Assembly: GCF_020829495.1 (NCBI RefSeq)
Contig: NZ_JAIVFQ010000060.1
Location: forward strand, 1 to 41,718
Direction of reading: 5' to 3'
DNA: 41,718 bases
Origin: Nostoc favosum CHAB5714
GTDB taxonomy: Bacteria; Cyanobacteriota; Cyanobacteriia; Cyanobacteriales; Nostocaceae
Shown: positions 33,171 through 40,384 of the stretch, piece by piece
Numbering within the stretch: the stretch's first letter is position 1
Layout: the number at the start of each line of letters is the position of its first letter
The notes under the pieces: generated by a model
What the model was told of the DNA's origin: nothing
The model's input: the letters and a program-made list of their open reading frames with translations, nothing else
Database searches by the model: none
Program-made: the position numbers and the translations under genes

Positions 33171-33243
33171 ACAGTGAACAGTGAACAGTAAACAGTTATC
33201 AGTTTTCAACCGCGATAACTGATAACTGTTTACTGATAACTGA
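33171..33243. repeat. Heptamer repeats forming a 17-bp hairpin
   Basis: Units near ACAGTGA and GATAACT. GTAAACAGTTATCAGTT (33188-33204) pairs perfectly with 33217-33233 across a 12-nt loop. A typical STRR block in Nostoc intergenic DNA. Confidence 0.8.
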
Positions 33244-33314
33244 TTTAAATCCCCCACCAACGCTCCATGTAACTGATAATGCGGATACTTGATAACTGAT
33301 TCAAGAGGTTGATT

Positions 33315-33914
33315 GTGGTCTTTGCTCAAACCAGTCCCCCAGATGTAATAACAACTCGCCTCACGTTAGACGAGTATCGGGCTATGGAAGAAACCAACCC
33401 AGAACGCCATGAATACCGCAACGGAGAGGTTATTACTATGTCGGGAGGATCGGAATCTCACAGTGCGATCGCCAGCAACTTCTTAATTTACTTGGGGTTT
33501 TTACTGAGAGACACCGATTTTCGTTTGTATAACAGCGACTTGCGAGTTTGGATTCCTGAATATCAGTGCGGTACTTATACCGATTTAATGGTTGTTAATG
33601 GCGAACCAGAGTTTAATGGCGATCGTAATGATGAAATTCTCAATCCAATGCTTATTGTCGAAGTTTTATCACCCTCTACCGAAGCATACGATCGAGGTGA
33701 CAAGTTCAAAAAATATCGCTCTCTTGCCAGCTTTTGTGAATATCTCCTTGTGAGTCAAACTGAACCCTACATTGAGCAGTATCACAACTTGGATCGTAAT
33801 AGTAACGATCGCTGGCTATGGCAAGTTCACTCTCACCTTGATCGGGCGATTTTTCTGCATAGTTTAAACGTAGAAATTCCCCTGACTGAAATCTATCGTC
33901 GGATTAATTTTTAA
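33315..33914 (+). CDS. Uma2 family (DUF820) endonuclease-like protein, second copy
   Basis: A 199-residue Uma2-family protein. I set the start at GTG 33315 because AAGAGG ends 6 nt upstream; a TTG at 33309 is in frame but too close to this site. Family features are strong: LTLDEYRAMEETNPERHEYR (about 15-34), NGEVITMSGGSESHSAI, the Asp of CGTYTDLMVV (about 95), PMLIVEVLSPSTEAYDRGDK (about 114-133; E of VEVLS) and FKKYRSL. These correspond to the PD-(D/E)XK core. It is a different subgroup from the copy at 3578, with the more common VEVLSPST signature. It stands alone; function unknown. Confidence 0.92.
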   Translation: MVFAQTSPPDVITTRLTLDEYRAMEETNPERHEYRNGEVITMSGGSESHSAIASNFLIYLGFLLRDTDFRLYNSDLRVWIPEYQCGTYTDLMVVNGEPEFNGDRNDEILNPMLIVEVLSPSTEAYDRGDKFKKYRSLASFCEYLLVSQTEPYIEQYHNLDRNSNDRWLWQVHSHLDRAIFLHSLNVEIPLTEIYRRINF

Positions 33915-34308
33915 GGGTGGCTAACTATTTTACGAAAATATCAAGTAAGCCAGAAAACATCAACTCACCCTCGTAAATTGGCAGAGGCATTGATTAAACC
34001 AATTCGCAATTCGCAATGACGCTCGTGGACTCGCTAACGCTGCGCTAACGCAATTACGTGAAAGTGACTCTTATTTAGACCCCGACACAAAACGCGCTGC
34101 CTGTAGAGACTCTTGACTTAAACCCCCAAAGTTCGTTAAATCAGACATAGTTTTAATGCTTGAATTAGTGAACAGGTGAATATCTGAAAAGTGGATATTC
34201 ACCTGTAATTAGTTATTGAATTGTTAACAATCGGGTACTTGGCGTAGCAATTCTTTCTTTTGATTAGCGATTTATCCTGTTATGTTCAAGAGTGCTTCGC
34301 CAGCATTA
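33915..34308. other. Intergenic region with a 13-bp hairpin and dispersed repeats
   Basis: Contains AATTCGC heptamers near 33998-34016, a GCTAACGCTGCGCTAACGC piece near 34036, and the hairpin ACAGGTGAATATC (34172-34184) / 34194-34206 with a 9-nt loop. No gene is supported. The hairpin could mark the 3' side of the reverse ATPase remnant. Confidence 0.55.
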
Positions 34309-34905
34309 TCAGTTCATATTACGGAATCGTGGAGTTCGCAGAGACTTGGTACTTTGTGCAACGGCACTTGATGCAGCCCTTGCCGTTGCCGCCCAAGACT
34401 GCATTCGCTCAACAGATGCAGCATCCTGGACAGCCAAAGGTGTGATATTCTCACAACACTGCATCAGATCCCCCAGTGTTACCTGCTGTGGTCGTCCCTC
34501 ATCAAATGCCAGTAGTGCCGCTTCTGCTGCTAGAGTTTCCAGTTCTGCCCCTGAAAACTTCACGGTGTTATTAGCGATCGCCTCGAGATATTCCGACTCC
34601 ACCGCAATACCAAATCGTTCCAGATGAATCTTGAGGATTTGGCAGCGCTCCGGTTCGGTTGGTAAATCGACGAAAAAATTTTCATCAAAGCGTCCCTTCC
34701 GTTTCAACTCACTGGGCGGTGCTGACGGGTCGTTGCAGGTAGCCACAACGAATACCCCTGCTGTACACTCACTCATGAATGTAAGCAGATTCCCCAGGAT
34801 TCGCTGGGAAACTCCCGAAGTATCGCCGCTACCAGATAAGGCTTTCTCGATTTCATCTACCCATAAAACGCAAGGTGCGATCGCATTATTTGCCACCGAC
34901 GGCAT
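34309..34905 (-). pseudogene. Truncated Ycf46-like AAA+ ATPase
   Basis: About 198 residues matching the C-terminal part of a Ycf46-type AAA+ protein. The Walker B region CVLWVDEIEKALSGSGDTSG is followed by VVATCNDPS, LKRKGRFDENFFVDLPTEPE, a KFSGAELETLAAEA helix, and the family tail. It aligns with roughly residues 315-500 of the intact relative at 6670-8184, including RKGRFDE.FFVDLP. Walker A and the whole N-terminal half are missing. At its 5' side the sequence changes abruptly (about 34886-34905) to the tail of an unrelated small frame. It is therefore a relic and cannot hydrolyse ATP. Confidence 0.85.
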
Positions 34906-35056
34906 TTTTCTTTGCGTAGTTTAGATTTCTCTGATATTCTATGATTTTTTGTTGAGCTACTACATAATTGGGGCTAGAAGATGGCACGTCTTTCATAAGT
35001 GCGATCGCCTGTACATCTCCATGTTTTGCAAGTTCCAGAATATTTGGCTGTGTCAT
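34886..35056 (-). pseudogene. Remnant with a MTQPNILELAKHGD start fused to a foreign C-terminal piece
   Basis: A 56-residue reverse frame, MTQPNILELAKHGDVQAIAL then MKDVPSSSPNYVVAQQKIIE and YQRNLNYAKKNA, ending VGGK before the stop at 34886-34888. The beginning resembles the N-terminus of a cyanobacterial protein group with ELAKQGDxxAIAxLMN. The later segment (VPSSSPNYxxAQQK..EYQRNLNYA) resembles the repeat-linked end of such proteins. The middle therefore seems deleted. The end overlaps the truncated ATPase in another frame, marking a deletion junction. Confidence 0.5.
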
Positions 35057-35298
35057 AACCAGTAAAAGAGAAAATATAGAAAAATAAACTTATATTCTCA
35101 GGATTCTCTATTGACAGCTTTAAGTAACATTATGATGCAAGATATCAGCTAACCTGGGCTAAAATGTCTAGGATAAAGATAGTCATTCACAGACTTTTGC
35201 AAAAAATATATTTTCCCTGTATCAACATCAAAAACTCTTGTTTTTGTGCTTGCAAATTAACAAGATTAATATTAATCAGTTTAATTCCAATTTTAAAT

Positions 35299-35964
35299 AT
35301 GAAGTTTAATCGAGATCATGCTTGGCCCTCGACCCTAGAAGAAGCCATCGTTATCCAAGAAACGCTGCGCGATCAAGTAATTACTGAGGATCAACTGCAA
35401 GAACCTATCCAGTACGTTGCTGGAGTGGATATGGGTTTTGAAGCTGATGGAACCATTAGCCGTGCAGCTGTGGTAGTACTGAGTTTTCCTGATTTGCAAG
35501 TAATCGAGACAAGCCTAGCACACCGTCCTACGACCTTTCCTTATGTTCCTGGGTTCCTCTCATTTCGGGAAATTCCAGCTGTCCTCAATGCCTTGGAAAA
35601 GATTAAAACAACACCAGATATTATCTTGTGTGATGGTCAAGGAATTGCCCATCCCCGTGGATTAGGTATAGCTAGCCATTTAGGGTTACTTATAGATATG
35701 CCGACAATTGGTGTAGCCAAGTCCAGGTTGGTAGGCAAGTATGAGGAATTGTCAGAAACAAAAGGCAGTAAGCAACCACTTGTATATAAAGGTGAGACGG
35801 TTGGGGCGGTTCTACGCACACGCACAGGAGTAAAACCTCTGTACATCTCCAGTGGTCATCGAGTTAGTTTACCTACGGCAATTAACTATGTATTACGCTG
35901 CATAACAAAATATCGGCTGCCAGAAACTACGCGCATAGCTGATAAATTAGCGTCGGCGAAATAA
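35299..35964 (+). CDS. nfi: Endonuclease V
   Basis: A 221-residue endonuclease V, which nicks DNA one base 3' of deaminated bases (deoxyinosine) in repair; homologues can also cut inosine in RNA. Metal-binding acidic residues are in place: Asp44 in GVDMGF, Glu91 in PGFLSFREIP and Asp112 in CDGQGIAHPR. Further conserved blocks are ASHLGLLIDMPTIGVAKSRL and SSGHRVSLPTAINYVLRC. The start is the ATG at 35299 (MKFNRDHAWP); the frame continues upstream to 35164, but that part is hydrophobic and unlike the family. It is a single gene without an operon partner. Confidence 0.96.
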   Translation: MKFNRDHAWPSTLEEAIVIQETLRDQVITEDQLQEPIQYVAGVDMGFEADGTISRAAVVVLSFPDLQVIETSLAHRPTTFPYVPGFLSFREIPAVLNALEKIKTTPDIILCDGQGIAHPRGLGIASHLGLLIDMPTIGVAKSRLVGKYEELSETKGSKQPLVYKGETVGAVLRTRTGVKPLYISSGHRVSLPTAINYVLRCITKYRLPETTRIADKLASAK

Positions 35965-36071
35965 AGCTTGTTGAAGTTTTTTCTAAATACTTGCTTGCTC
36001 ATACTCAAACGTGTTAGGAATCGCACAGAAAGAAGTTGAAGTAGCTAAATACGATTTACGAAGTTAGAACA

Positions 36072-36623
36072 ATGAACGCACTAACTTTACAGTGGCACGA
36101 TGCAGGCCAAGATAAAACTCAGAACATTTACGAACAACAGCCAAGTCAAAATCCTGGCACTGTCCGCATTGGTCGTGACCCACTCCGGTGCGATATTGTT
36201 TTGAATCACCCCACTGTCTCTGGTTTACACGTTGAAATATTTTTTCATCACCAGCAACAACGCTTTTATATTAGGAATTTGCGATCGCAAAATCCCCCCC
36301 TTATCGATGGACGGCAATTAGTCCAAGGTGAAATGCCTTTAACTCAGGGCACTAGTATCTCTTTGGGACAAATAAAACTCAACGTTACTAGCGTTTCCAC
36401 GGGTAGCATTCCAGCAACAATTTTGCTGCCACCCCATCCACCAGTAAACATCGGACATCACCACCATCCACCAACACCCCCCGCACCACCGCCAGGAGTT
36501 TATGGCTTAGAATGCCCCAAATGTCATAAAGTTTCCCCAGGAGAAAATCTACAAATTGGCTGTCATTGGTGTGGGACATCTTTGGCTGCGGCGGTGAGTG
36601 TGTTGGTAGCACCGGGTAGTTGA
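36072..36623 (+). CDS. FHA-domain protein with C-terminal zinc ribbon
   Basis: A 183-residue protein. An FHA domain occupies about residues 5-110. The phosphopeptide-binding core is visible as RIGRDPLRCDIVLNHPTVSG with LHVEIFF (Ser and His of the family motif), then IRNLRSQNPPLIDGRQL and TSISLGQIKLNV. A His/Pro-rich linker (PPHPPVNIGHHHHPPTPP, about 120-137) follows. The C-terminus has two Cys pairs, CPKCHK (about 147-152) and CHWCG (about 163-167), a rubredoxin-like zinc ribbon. It stands 243 nt upstream of another FHA gene in the same direction, the gap being filled by a MITE and heptamers. Probably a phosphosignal adaptor; the partner is unknown. Confidence 0.88.
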   Translation: MNALTLQWHDAGQDKTQNIYEQQPSQNPGTVRIGRDPLRCDIVLNHPTVSGLHVEIFFHHQQQRFYIRNLRSQNPPLIDGRQLVQGEMPLTQGTSISLGQIKLNVTSVSTGSIPATILLPPHPPVNIGHHHHPPTPPAPPPGVYGLECPKCHKVSPGENLQIGCHWCGTSLAAAVSVLVAPGS

Positions 36624-36695
36624 GAAGGAGGGCAGGGGGGAGCAGGGGAGGCAGGGGGAGCATGGGAAGAATTTCTAACTCTTGACCAATGACTA

Positions 36696-36817
36696 ATAGA
36701 CCTCTTGCATAAATTAAAAATAAGAACCCCACCCCGCCAAAGCTACGCTTTGTCTCCCCTCCCCGCAAGCGGGGAGGGGTTGGGGGTGGGGTGTTAGGGA
36801 CTTTTGGAAGAGGTCTA
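36696..36817. mobile_element. MITE with TAGACCTCTT ends inserted in a heptamer array
   Basis: TAGACCTCTT (36697-36706) is complementary to 36808-36817. Removing 36696-36817 joins GACTA to ATGACC and restores the YAATGAC heptamer register that exists on both sides. This shows a real insertion, with a TA or TAA target duplication likely. The interior has a GC-rich palindrome (CCCCTCCCCGC at about 36757-36767 pairing with 36770-36780) related to the one in the element at 2346-2538. Confidence 0.8.
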
Positions 36818-36878
36818 ATGACCAATGACCAATGACCAATGACTAATGACTAATGACTAATGACTAATGACTAATGAA
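36816..36878. repeat. Heptamer repeats (YAATGAC)x8 reaching into the next gene
   Basis: Eight tandem YAATGAC units (36816-36871) followed by the variant TAATGAA. The eighth unit contains the ATG (36867-36869) used as start of the FHA-oxidoreductase. STRR family, same as at 18593-18634. Confidence 0.92.
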
Positions 36879-38822
36879 CAAATCCAATTGAGTTGGGAAG
36901 AACCAGCGACGGGTGAACGGCGACAACCAAGGTTGAGTATGCCGATCGCTTTTGGTCGAGAATTCGCTCGCTTACCTGCTGAACTCAGGGGAGTACGGGT
37001 TTCTCGGATGCTGCTTAACAGTAACGAAGTTTCTCGCTACCATGCCCTAATTGACTGGGAACAAGACCATCTAGTAGTGATTGACCAAGGTAGCGTTAAC
37101 GGTGTATATGTCAACGGTCAACCACAAACGCGCAGTGTTCTGGCTAATGGCGATACGTTGCAAATTGGCCCCTATTTAATAACAGTGACATTTGCTGTTA
37201 ACGTACCCGCACCAGATACCAGCCCTCCTTCAACGATTCATTTCAACGCAAATACCAATCTTCCAGACCCCAGCTTGCCTGTAGTTCAGCCGCTAACGCC
37301 CTTGACGAGTAATTTCCCACCACTAGCGTTTCAGGCTCAGAAAGTCGCTGTGCAAGCACTTCATGCTACAGGACTGCCAGTAGATGAATCTGATTATCTA
37401 GCGATCGGGGCAGGACTGGGTAGCTTTGTTTGGGCTGATTTGCTGCGAATTAGTGGTGTGCGTGCTGACAAAATTGTGGCATTGGGATTAGAGGCGGAAC
37501 CTTATGCTCGTTACAAGCGCCTTTGTTTGAATTCGCAAATTCCCTTATATGAAAGACTGCGTTCTAATTCTGACTCTTGTCCTGATAATATTTGGGGCTG
37601 GCCTAGTTATGCCTTGCGTGAGGCTGGGCACGATTTCAGCAAGGGACAGATGAAATCAGCATTCAAGTATTTGTGGCAAGTGTTTGCTGAACCTACATTT
37701 GCAGAAACTTATACTCCTCGTGCGGGTAATGTCTTTGATTCCATAGATAGGGAGGCGAAGCGCATTGGCTGGAATCAAATTTATCGCTATGGACGAGTTA
37801 GGGGAATTCGCAAAACTGATGACGGTAGATATTGCATAGCCTATTCTCGCGCCCCAGGAAATTATGCTTTTTTAGTTAGTCGTTATTTACATTTAGCTAC
37901 TGGGTATCCAGCAATTCAGTTTCTCCCAGATTTGCAAGCTTATAGGGAAAAATATCAAGATTTTAAATCTGTCGTTAATGCTTATGAAGCTCACGATCAT
38001 GTTTATGAGCAACTAGAGCAACAAGGTGGTACGGTATTGATTCGGGGGCGGGGAATTGTGGCTTCGCGGATTGTGCAGCGCATTTATGAAGCAAGAAAAA
38101 GAAATCGGAATATTGCAGTTTTGCATTTAATGCGATCGCCTAAACCTCAAGGCAACAAATTTCAAAATACCCAGCGCCTAGTCAAAAATCATTACGAATT
38201 TCAACCCTTTAACTGGCCAAAAGCCTGTTGGGGCGGCGAACTCCGAGCAATGTTAGAAAAAGCCACCCCCGATGAACGCAAACGTTTACTAGCAGACTGG
38301 GGTGGAACTACTACCGCCGACCGCCAAGACTGGCAGCAAATTACTGCCCAAGGGTTAAGCGAAGGCTGGTATCAAATTACCTTCGGAGAGGTTTTGGATG
38401 TAGAACGAGATGCCCAAAACCGGACTATTACCCATATCCAAGAGCAAAGCTTTGGGGAAATGAAATTGCTAGCTGACTTTATTGTTGACGCTACTGGGCT
38501 GGATGCCAAGGTAGATGCCAATCCCCTCATAGCAGATTTGGTGAAGCATTACAACCTCCCAGTGAATCATCTGGGGCGGTTGACTGTAGCGAACAATTTT
38601 GAATTAGTAGAAATGCGTAGTGATAGAGGTCAAATGTATGCTGCTGGGGCTATAACTTTAGGTGGCCCTTATGCCGCAGTTGATAGTTTCTTGGGCTTGC
38701 AATACGCCGCATTAGTCGCCCTTGATGGACTCGCCGCCGCCCGTGCGCCTGGAGTTCAAAGGTTGAATGTTGTAAGTTCCTTTGGGCAGTGGTTGAAGTG
38801 GGTGTTAAATCAGTCACCTTAG
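36867..38822 (+). CDS. FHA domain fused to an FAD/NAD(P)-binding oxidoreductase
   Basis: A 651-residue two-part protein. An FHA domain spans about residues 5-112: PIAFGREFARLP, SNEVSRYHALIDWEQ (S-R-x-H core), DQGSVNGVYVNGQ, NGDTLQIGPYLI. After a Pro/Thr-rich linker (113-155) comes a flavin-type oxidoreductase domain. Its first dinucleotide motif is LAIGAGLGSFVWADLL (about 179-194), and a second nucleotide motif is GGTVLIRGRGIVASRIVQRI (about 390-409). DFIVDATGLD (about 537-546) resembles the ATG motif, and YAAGAITLGGPYAAVDSF a flavin-end motif. The layout recalls SidA/L-ornithine-monooxygenase-like or pyridine-nucleotide oxidoreductases. Substrate unknown. The ATG lies within a heptamer repeat and lacks a clear ribosome site. 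It pairs with the upstream FHA-zinc ribbon gene. Confidence 0.82.
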   Translation: MTNEQIQLSWEEPATGERRQPRLSMPIAFGREFARLPAELRGVRVSRMLLNSNEVSRYHALIDWEQDHLVVIDQGSVNGVYVNGQPQTRSVLANGDTLQIGPYLITVTFAVNVPAPDTSPPSTIHFNANTNLPDPSLPVVQPLTPLTSNFPPLAFQAQKVAVQALHATGLPVDESDYLAIGAGLGSFVWADLLRISGVRADKIVALGLEAEPYARYKRLCLNSQIPLYERLRSNSDSCPDNIWGWPSYALREAGHDFSKGQMKSAFKYLWQVFAEPTFAETYTPRAGNVFDSIDREAKRIGWNQIYRYGRVRGIRKTDDGRYCIAYSRAPGNYAFLVSRYLHLATGYPAIQFLPDLQAYREKYQDFKSVVNAYEAHDHVYEQLEQQGGTVLIRGRGIVASRIVQRIYEARKRNRNIAVLHLMRSPKPQGNKFQNTQRLVKNHYEFQPFNWPKACWGGELRAMLEKATPDERKRLLADWGGTTTADRQDWQQITAQGLSEGWYQITFGEVLDVERDAQNRTITHIQEQSFGEMKLLADFIVDATGLDAKVDANPLIADLVKHYNLPVNHLGRLTVANNFELVEMRSDRGQMYAAGAITLGGPYAAVDSFLGLQYAALVALDGLAAARAPGVQRLNVVSSFGQWLKWVLNQSP

Positions 38823-38891
38823 TTTAAGAAGGCAGAAAGCAGGAAAAATACAGTATTTATCTGACTGTTTTGAGTACCAAATCTCAAATTT

Positions 38892-39248
38892 GAGGTTCAA
38901 AGGCTCAACGTTGAAGCTCAGAGGTGCAACGTTGGAGTTCAAAGGCTCAACGTTGAGGTTCAAAGGTTCAACGTCGAGGTTCAGAGGTGCAACGTCGAGG
39001 TTCAGAGGTGCAACGTCGAGGTTCAAAGGCTCAACGTCGAGGTTCAAAGGCTCAACGTTCAGGTTCAAAGGCTCAACGTCGAGGTTCAAAGGCTCAACGT
39101 CGAGGTTCAAAGGCTCAATGTTCAGGCTCAGAGGCTCAACGTTGAGGTTCAAAGGCTCAATGTTCAGGCTCAGAGGCTCAATGTTCAGGCTCAGAGGCTC
39201 AACGTCGAGGTTCAAAGGCTCAACGTTAAAGTTCAAAGGCTCAAAAGC
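38892..39248. repeat. Tandem array of about seventeen 21-bp repeats (array 2)
   Basis: About 17 units of 21 bp with consensus GAGGTTCAAAGGCTCAACGT plus a variable last base. A six-base core varies between units (ACGTCG, ACGTTG, ATGTTC, ACGTTC and others). Both strands are open for more than 130 codons because 21 is divisible by three; the predicted heptads (RFKGSTS forward, LNLDVEP reverse) look like repeat translation, not a known protein. It starts about 70 nt after the FHA-oxidoreductase stop. Related to array 1 at 13821-14009. Confidence 0.85.
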
Positions 39249-39367
39249 TCAAGTGACGGGCGATACCTTCAGTGAGCTTTCCTGTAGAACGCTGCGCGAA
39301 CGCTAACACAGAATTCTTGCTCTCTGATATGGTGAGTACTTAGCCAAGATTTTAGTGAAATCAATAG

Positions 39368-39489
39368 CCCGCCTGCGATTCAAATCGCAGGCTAACAGCA
39401 TAAGTCAGTTAAAACTGACTCAAATTAACTAAATTTAGTCCGTTTGAACGGACTTAGGCTATTAGCCTCGGAATTGATTCCGAGGCGGG
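39368..39489. repeat. Four-hairpin element with closing arms
   Basis: Four stems in a row: GCCTGCGATT 39371-39380 with 39383-39392; AGTCAGTT 39403-39410 with 39413-39420; AGTCCGTT 39437-39444 with 39447-39454; GCCTCGGAAT 39465-39474 with 39477-39486. Each has a 2-nt loop. Outer arms CCCGCCT (39368-39374) and AGGCGGG (39483-39489) are complementary. From memory this block is dispersed in many cyanobacterial genomes. It could fold as a cloverleaf-like RNA. Confidence 0.8.
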
Positions 39490-39570
39490 ATAGCAACGAA
39501 GCAAAGAATTTGCTTTTGCCAGTGTCCCTACTTAGTTTTTTCCCTTGTTGGGCGCACCATCACAGGTACT

Positions 39571-39725
39571 CTGACTTTTCACGGCATGTGGAAAAGGCCA
39601 TTTTGAGGGTTTTCCAAACCCTGATTTTTCCGTTAGCTATTTTCATTAACTTAAAGCTATTGACAATTAGGCTGTAGAAAAAGTCACGTTTTTTCGAGGC
39701 TTGAAGACTTCCCGTGAAAAGTCAG
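39571..39725. mobile_element. 155-bp MITE with a 10-bp target duplication
   Basis: Perfect 14-bp inverted ends CTGACTTTTCACGG (39571-39584) and 39712-39725 are flanked on both sides by CACAGGTACT (39561-39570 and 39726-39735), a 10-bp target duplication. The duplication length fits the IS4 family, so this may be an IS4-derived MITE. It is inserted near the 3' end of the reverse-strand membrane-protein gene at 39684-39953. No coding capacity of its own. Confidence 0.9.
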
Positions 39726-39953
39726 CACAGGTACTAGGGTTTTAACTAAACCCGTAATCGCCACAATCACACTGGCAATTCCCCCAATCGACAATGAAGT
39801 TAAAATTGCCGCCGCCAGAATAATTTCAGTAGGACTGTATCCATCTCGCATCCAGGTAGATGGATTCTCTACCAATGTTGGTGAGGCGGGGATTAATTGC
39901 GAAGTTTGGGTGGTTTGATTGGAGTTGACTGGAGTTGTTAAGGCAGTTTTCAT
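39684..39953 (-). CDS. Small membrane protein, C-terminus altered by a MITE insertion
   Basis: An 89-residue protein of unknown family. A Thr/Ser/Pro-rich N-terminal region (about 1-38) is followed by MRDGYSPTEIILAAAILTSL (about 35-54) and one or two hydrophobic helices (to about 73, IGGIASVIVAITGLVKTLVPV). The last residues LTFHGKSSSLEKT come from the inserted element. Without the element the frame would read on from VPV as MVRPTREKTK and stop at about 39530, so the native protein was probably about 86 residues. The membrane helices are intact, so it could still be functional. The gene is divergent from the HTH/NTPase locus at 40088. Its role is unknown. Confidence 0.65.
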   Translation of the reverse strand: MKTALTTPVNSNQTTQTSQLIPASPTLVENPSTWMRDGYSPTEIILAAAILTSLSIGGIASVIVAITGLVKTLVPVLTFHGKSSSLEKT

Positions 39954-40087
39954 GGCTGAACCTCTTCTAAATGTTTCTATGCAAATGATATTTCTGCCAG
40001 AAGAAGAGGAGATTCCTTAGAAATAGAGACAAAGTAGAGAGAAAGTAGAAATTAAGTAGAATCGAGAAGAAATCTCACAAGCTGTCT

Positions 40088-40384
40088 ATGCAATGGGCTG
40101 ATTTTCTAGCCAAGGAAGCTGCTACTCATAGCTTATCCCCAGAGCAAACGGCAGCTTTTGTAGAGCGATTGAAGACTGAAAACTTAGGAAAGAGTGAGGC
40201 AAAACTTGCCAGCGAATTAAACATTGGTGCGGCTGCCTTCAAAAAGCGGATGGCTGAGGTTTATGAAAAGTTCGCCAAGAGTTATCCTGAATTAGCCACT
40301 TCTAATAGTCGGGGTAAGCTGGAAAAGTTACGGGCTTGCCTCACAGCTAAATATAATGGCGGGCAAGATGTTCGCCACAATTAA
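40088..40384 (+). CDS. N-terminal effector-associated/helix-turn-helix domain of an NB-ARC protein
   Basis: A 98-residue helical domain: MQWADFLAKEAATHSLSPEQ, TAAFVERLKTENLGKSEAKL, SELNIGAAAFKKRMAEVYEK and RGKLEKLRACLTAKYNGG. I recognise this domain type as the N-terminal module of many cyanobacterial STAND/NB-ARC proteins; the AKLASELNIGAAAFKKRMAEVY part looks like a helix-turn-helix. Normally it continues directly into the NTPase. Here the frame stops (QDVRHN) and the NTPase is in another frame overlapping by 29 nt (40356-40384). Either the two are translationally coupled halves or the gene is frameshifted at about 40356-40384; I favour a frameshift. Confidence 0.7.
   Translation: MQWADFLAKEAATHSLSPEQTAAFVERLKTENLGKSEAKLASELNIGAAAFKKRMAEVYEKFAKSYPELATSNSRGKLEKLRACLTAKYNGGQDVRHN

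Larger units (their letters stand above)
32662..33314. other. Gene-free region rich in repeats
   Basis: Holds the second 65-bp repeat (32689-32753), a composite palindrome (32938-33011) and a heptamer-type hairpin (33171-33243). No gene is supported. The remaining sequence shows nothing recognisable. Confidence 0.6.

Noticed and set aside
34260..34627. Forward frames opposite the truncated ATPase
   Set aside because: They are antisense shadows of AAA+ coding sequence.
35164..35298. N-terminal extension of endonuclease V
   Set aside because: The extra 45 residues are hydrophobic and Cys-rich with no counterpart in the family; the ATG at 35299 gives the normal length.
38892..39248. CRISPR-like array or DGR variable repeat
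   Set aside because: No spacers, no reverse transcriptase, and variation is confined to a six-base core of tandem units.
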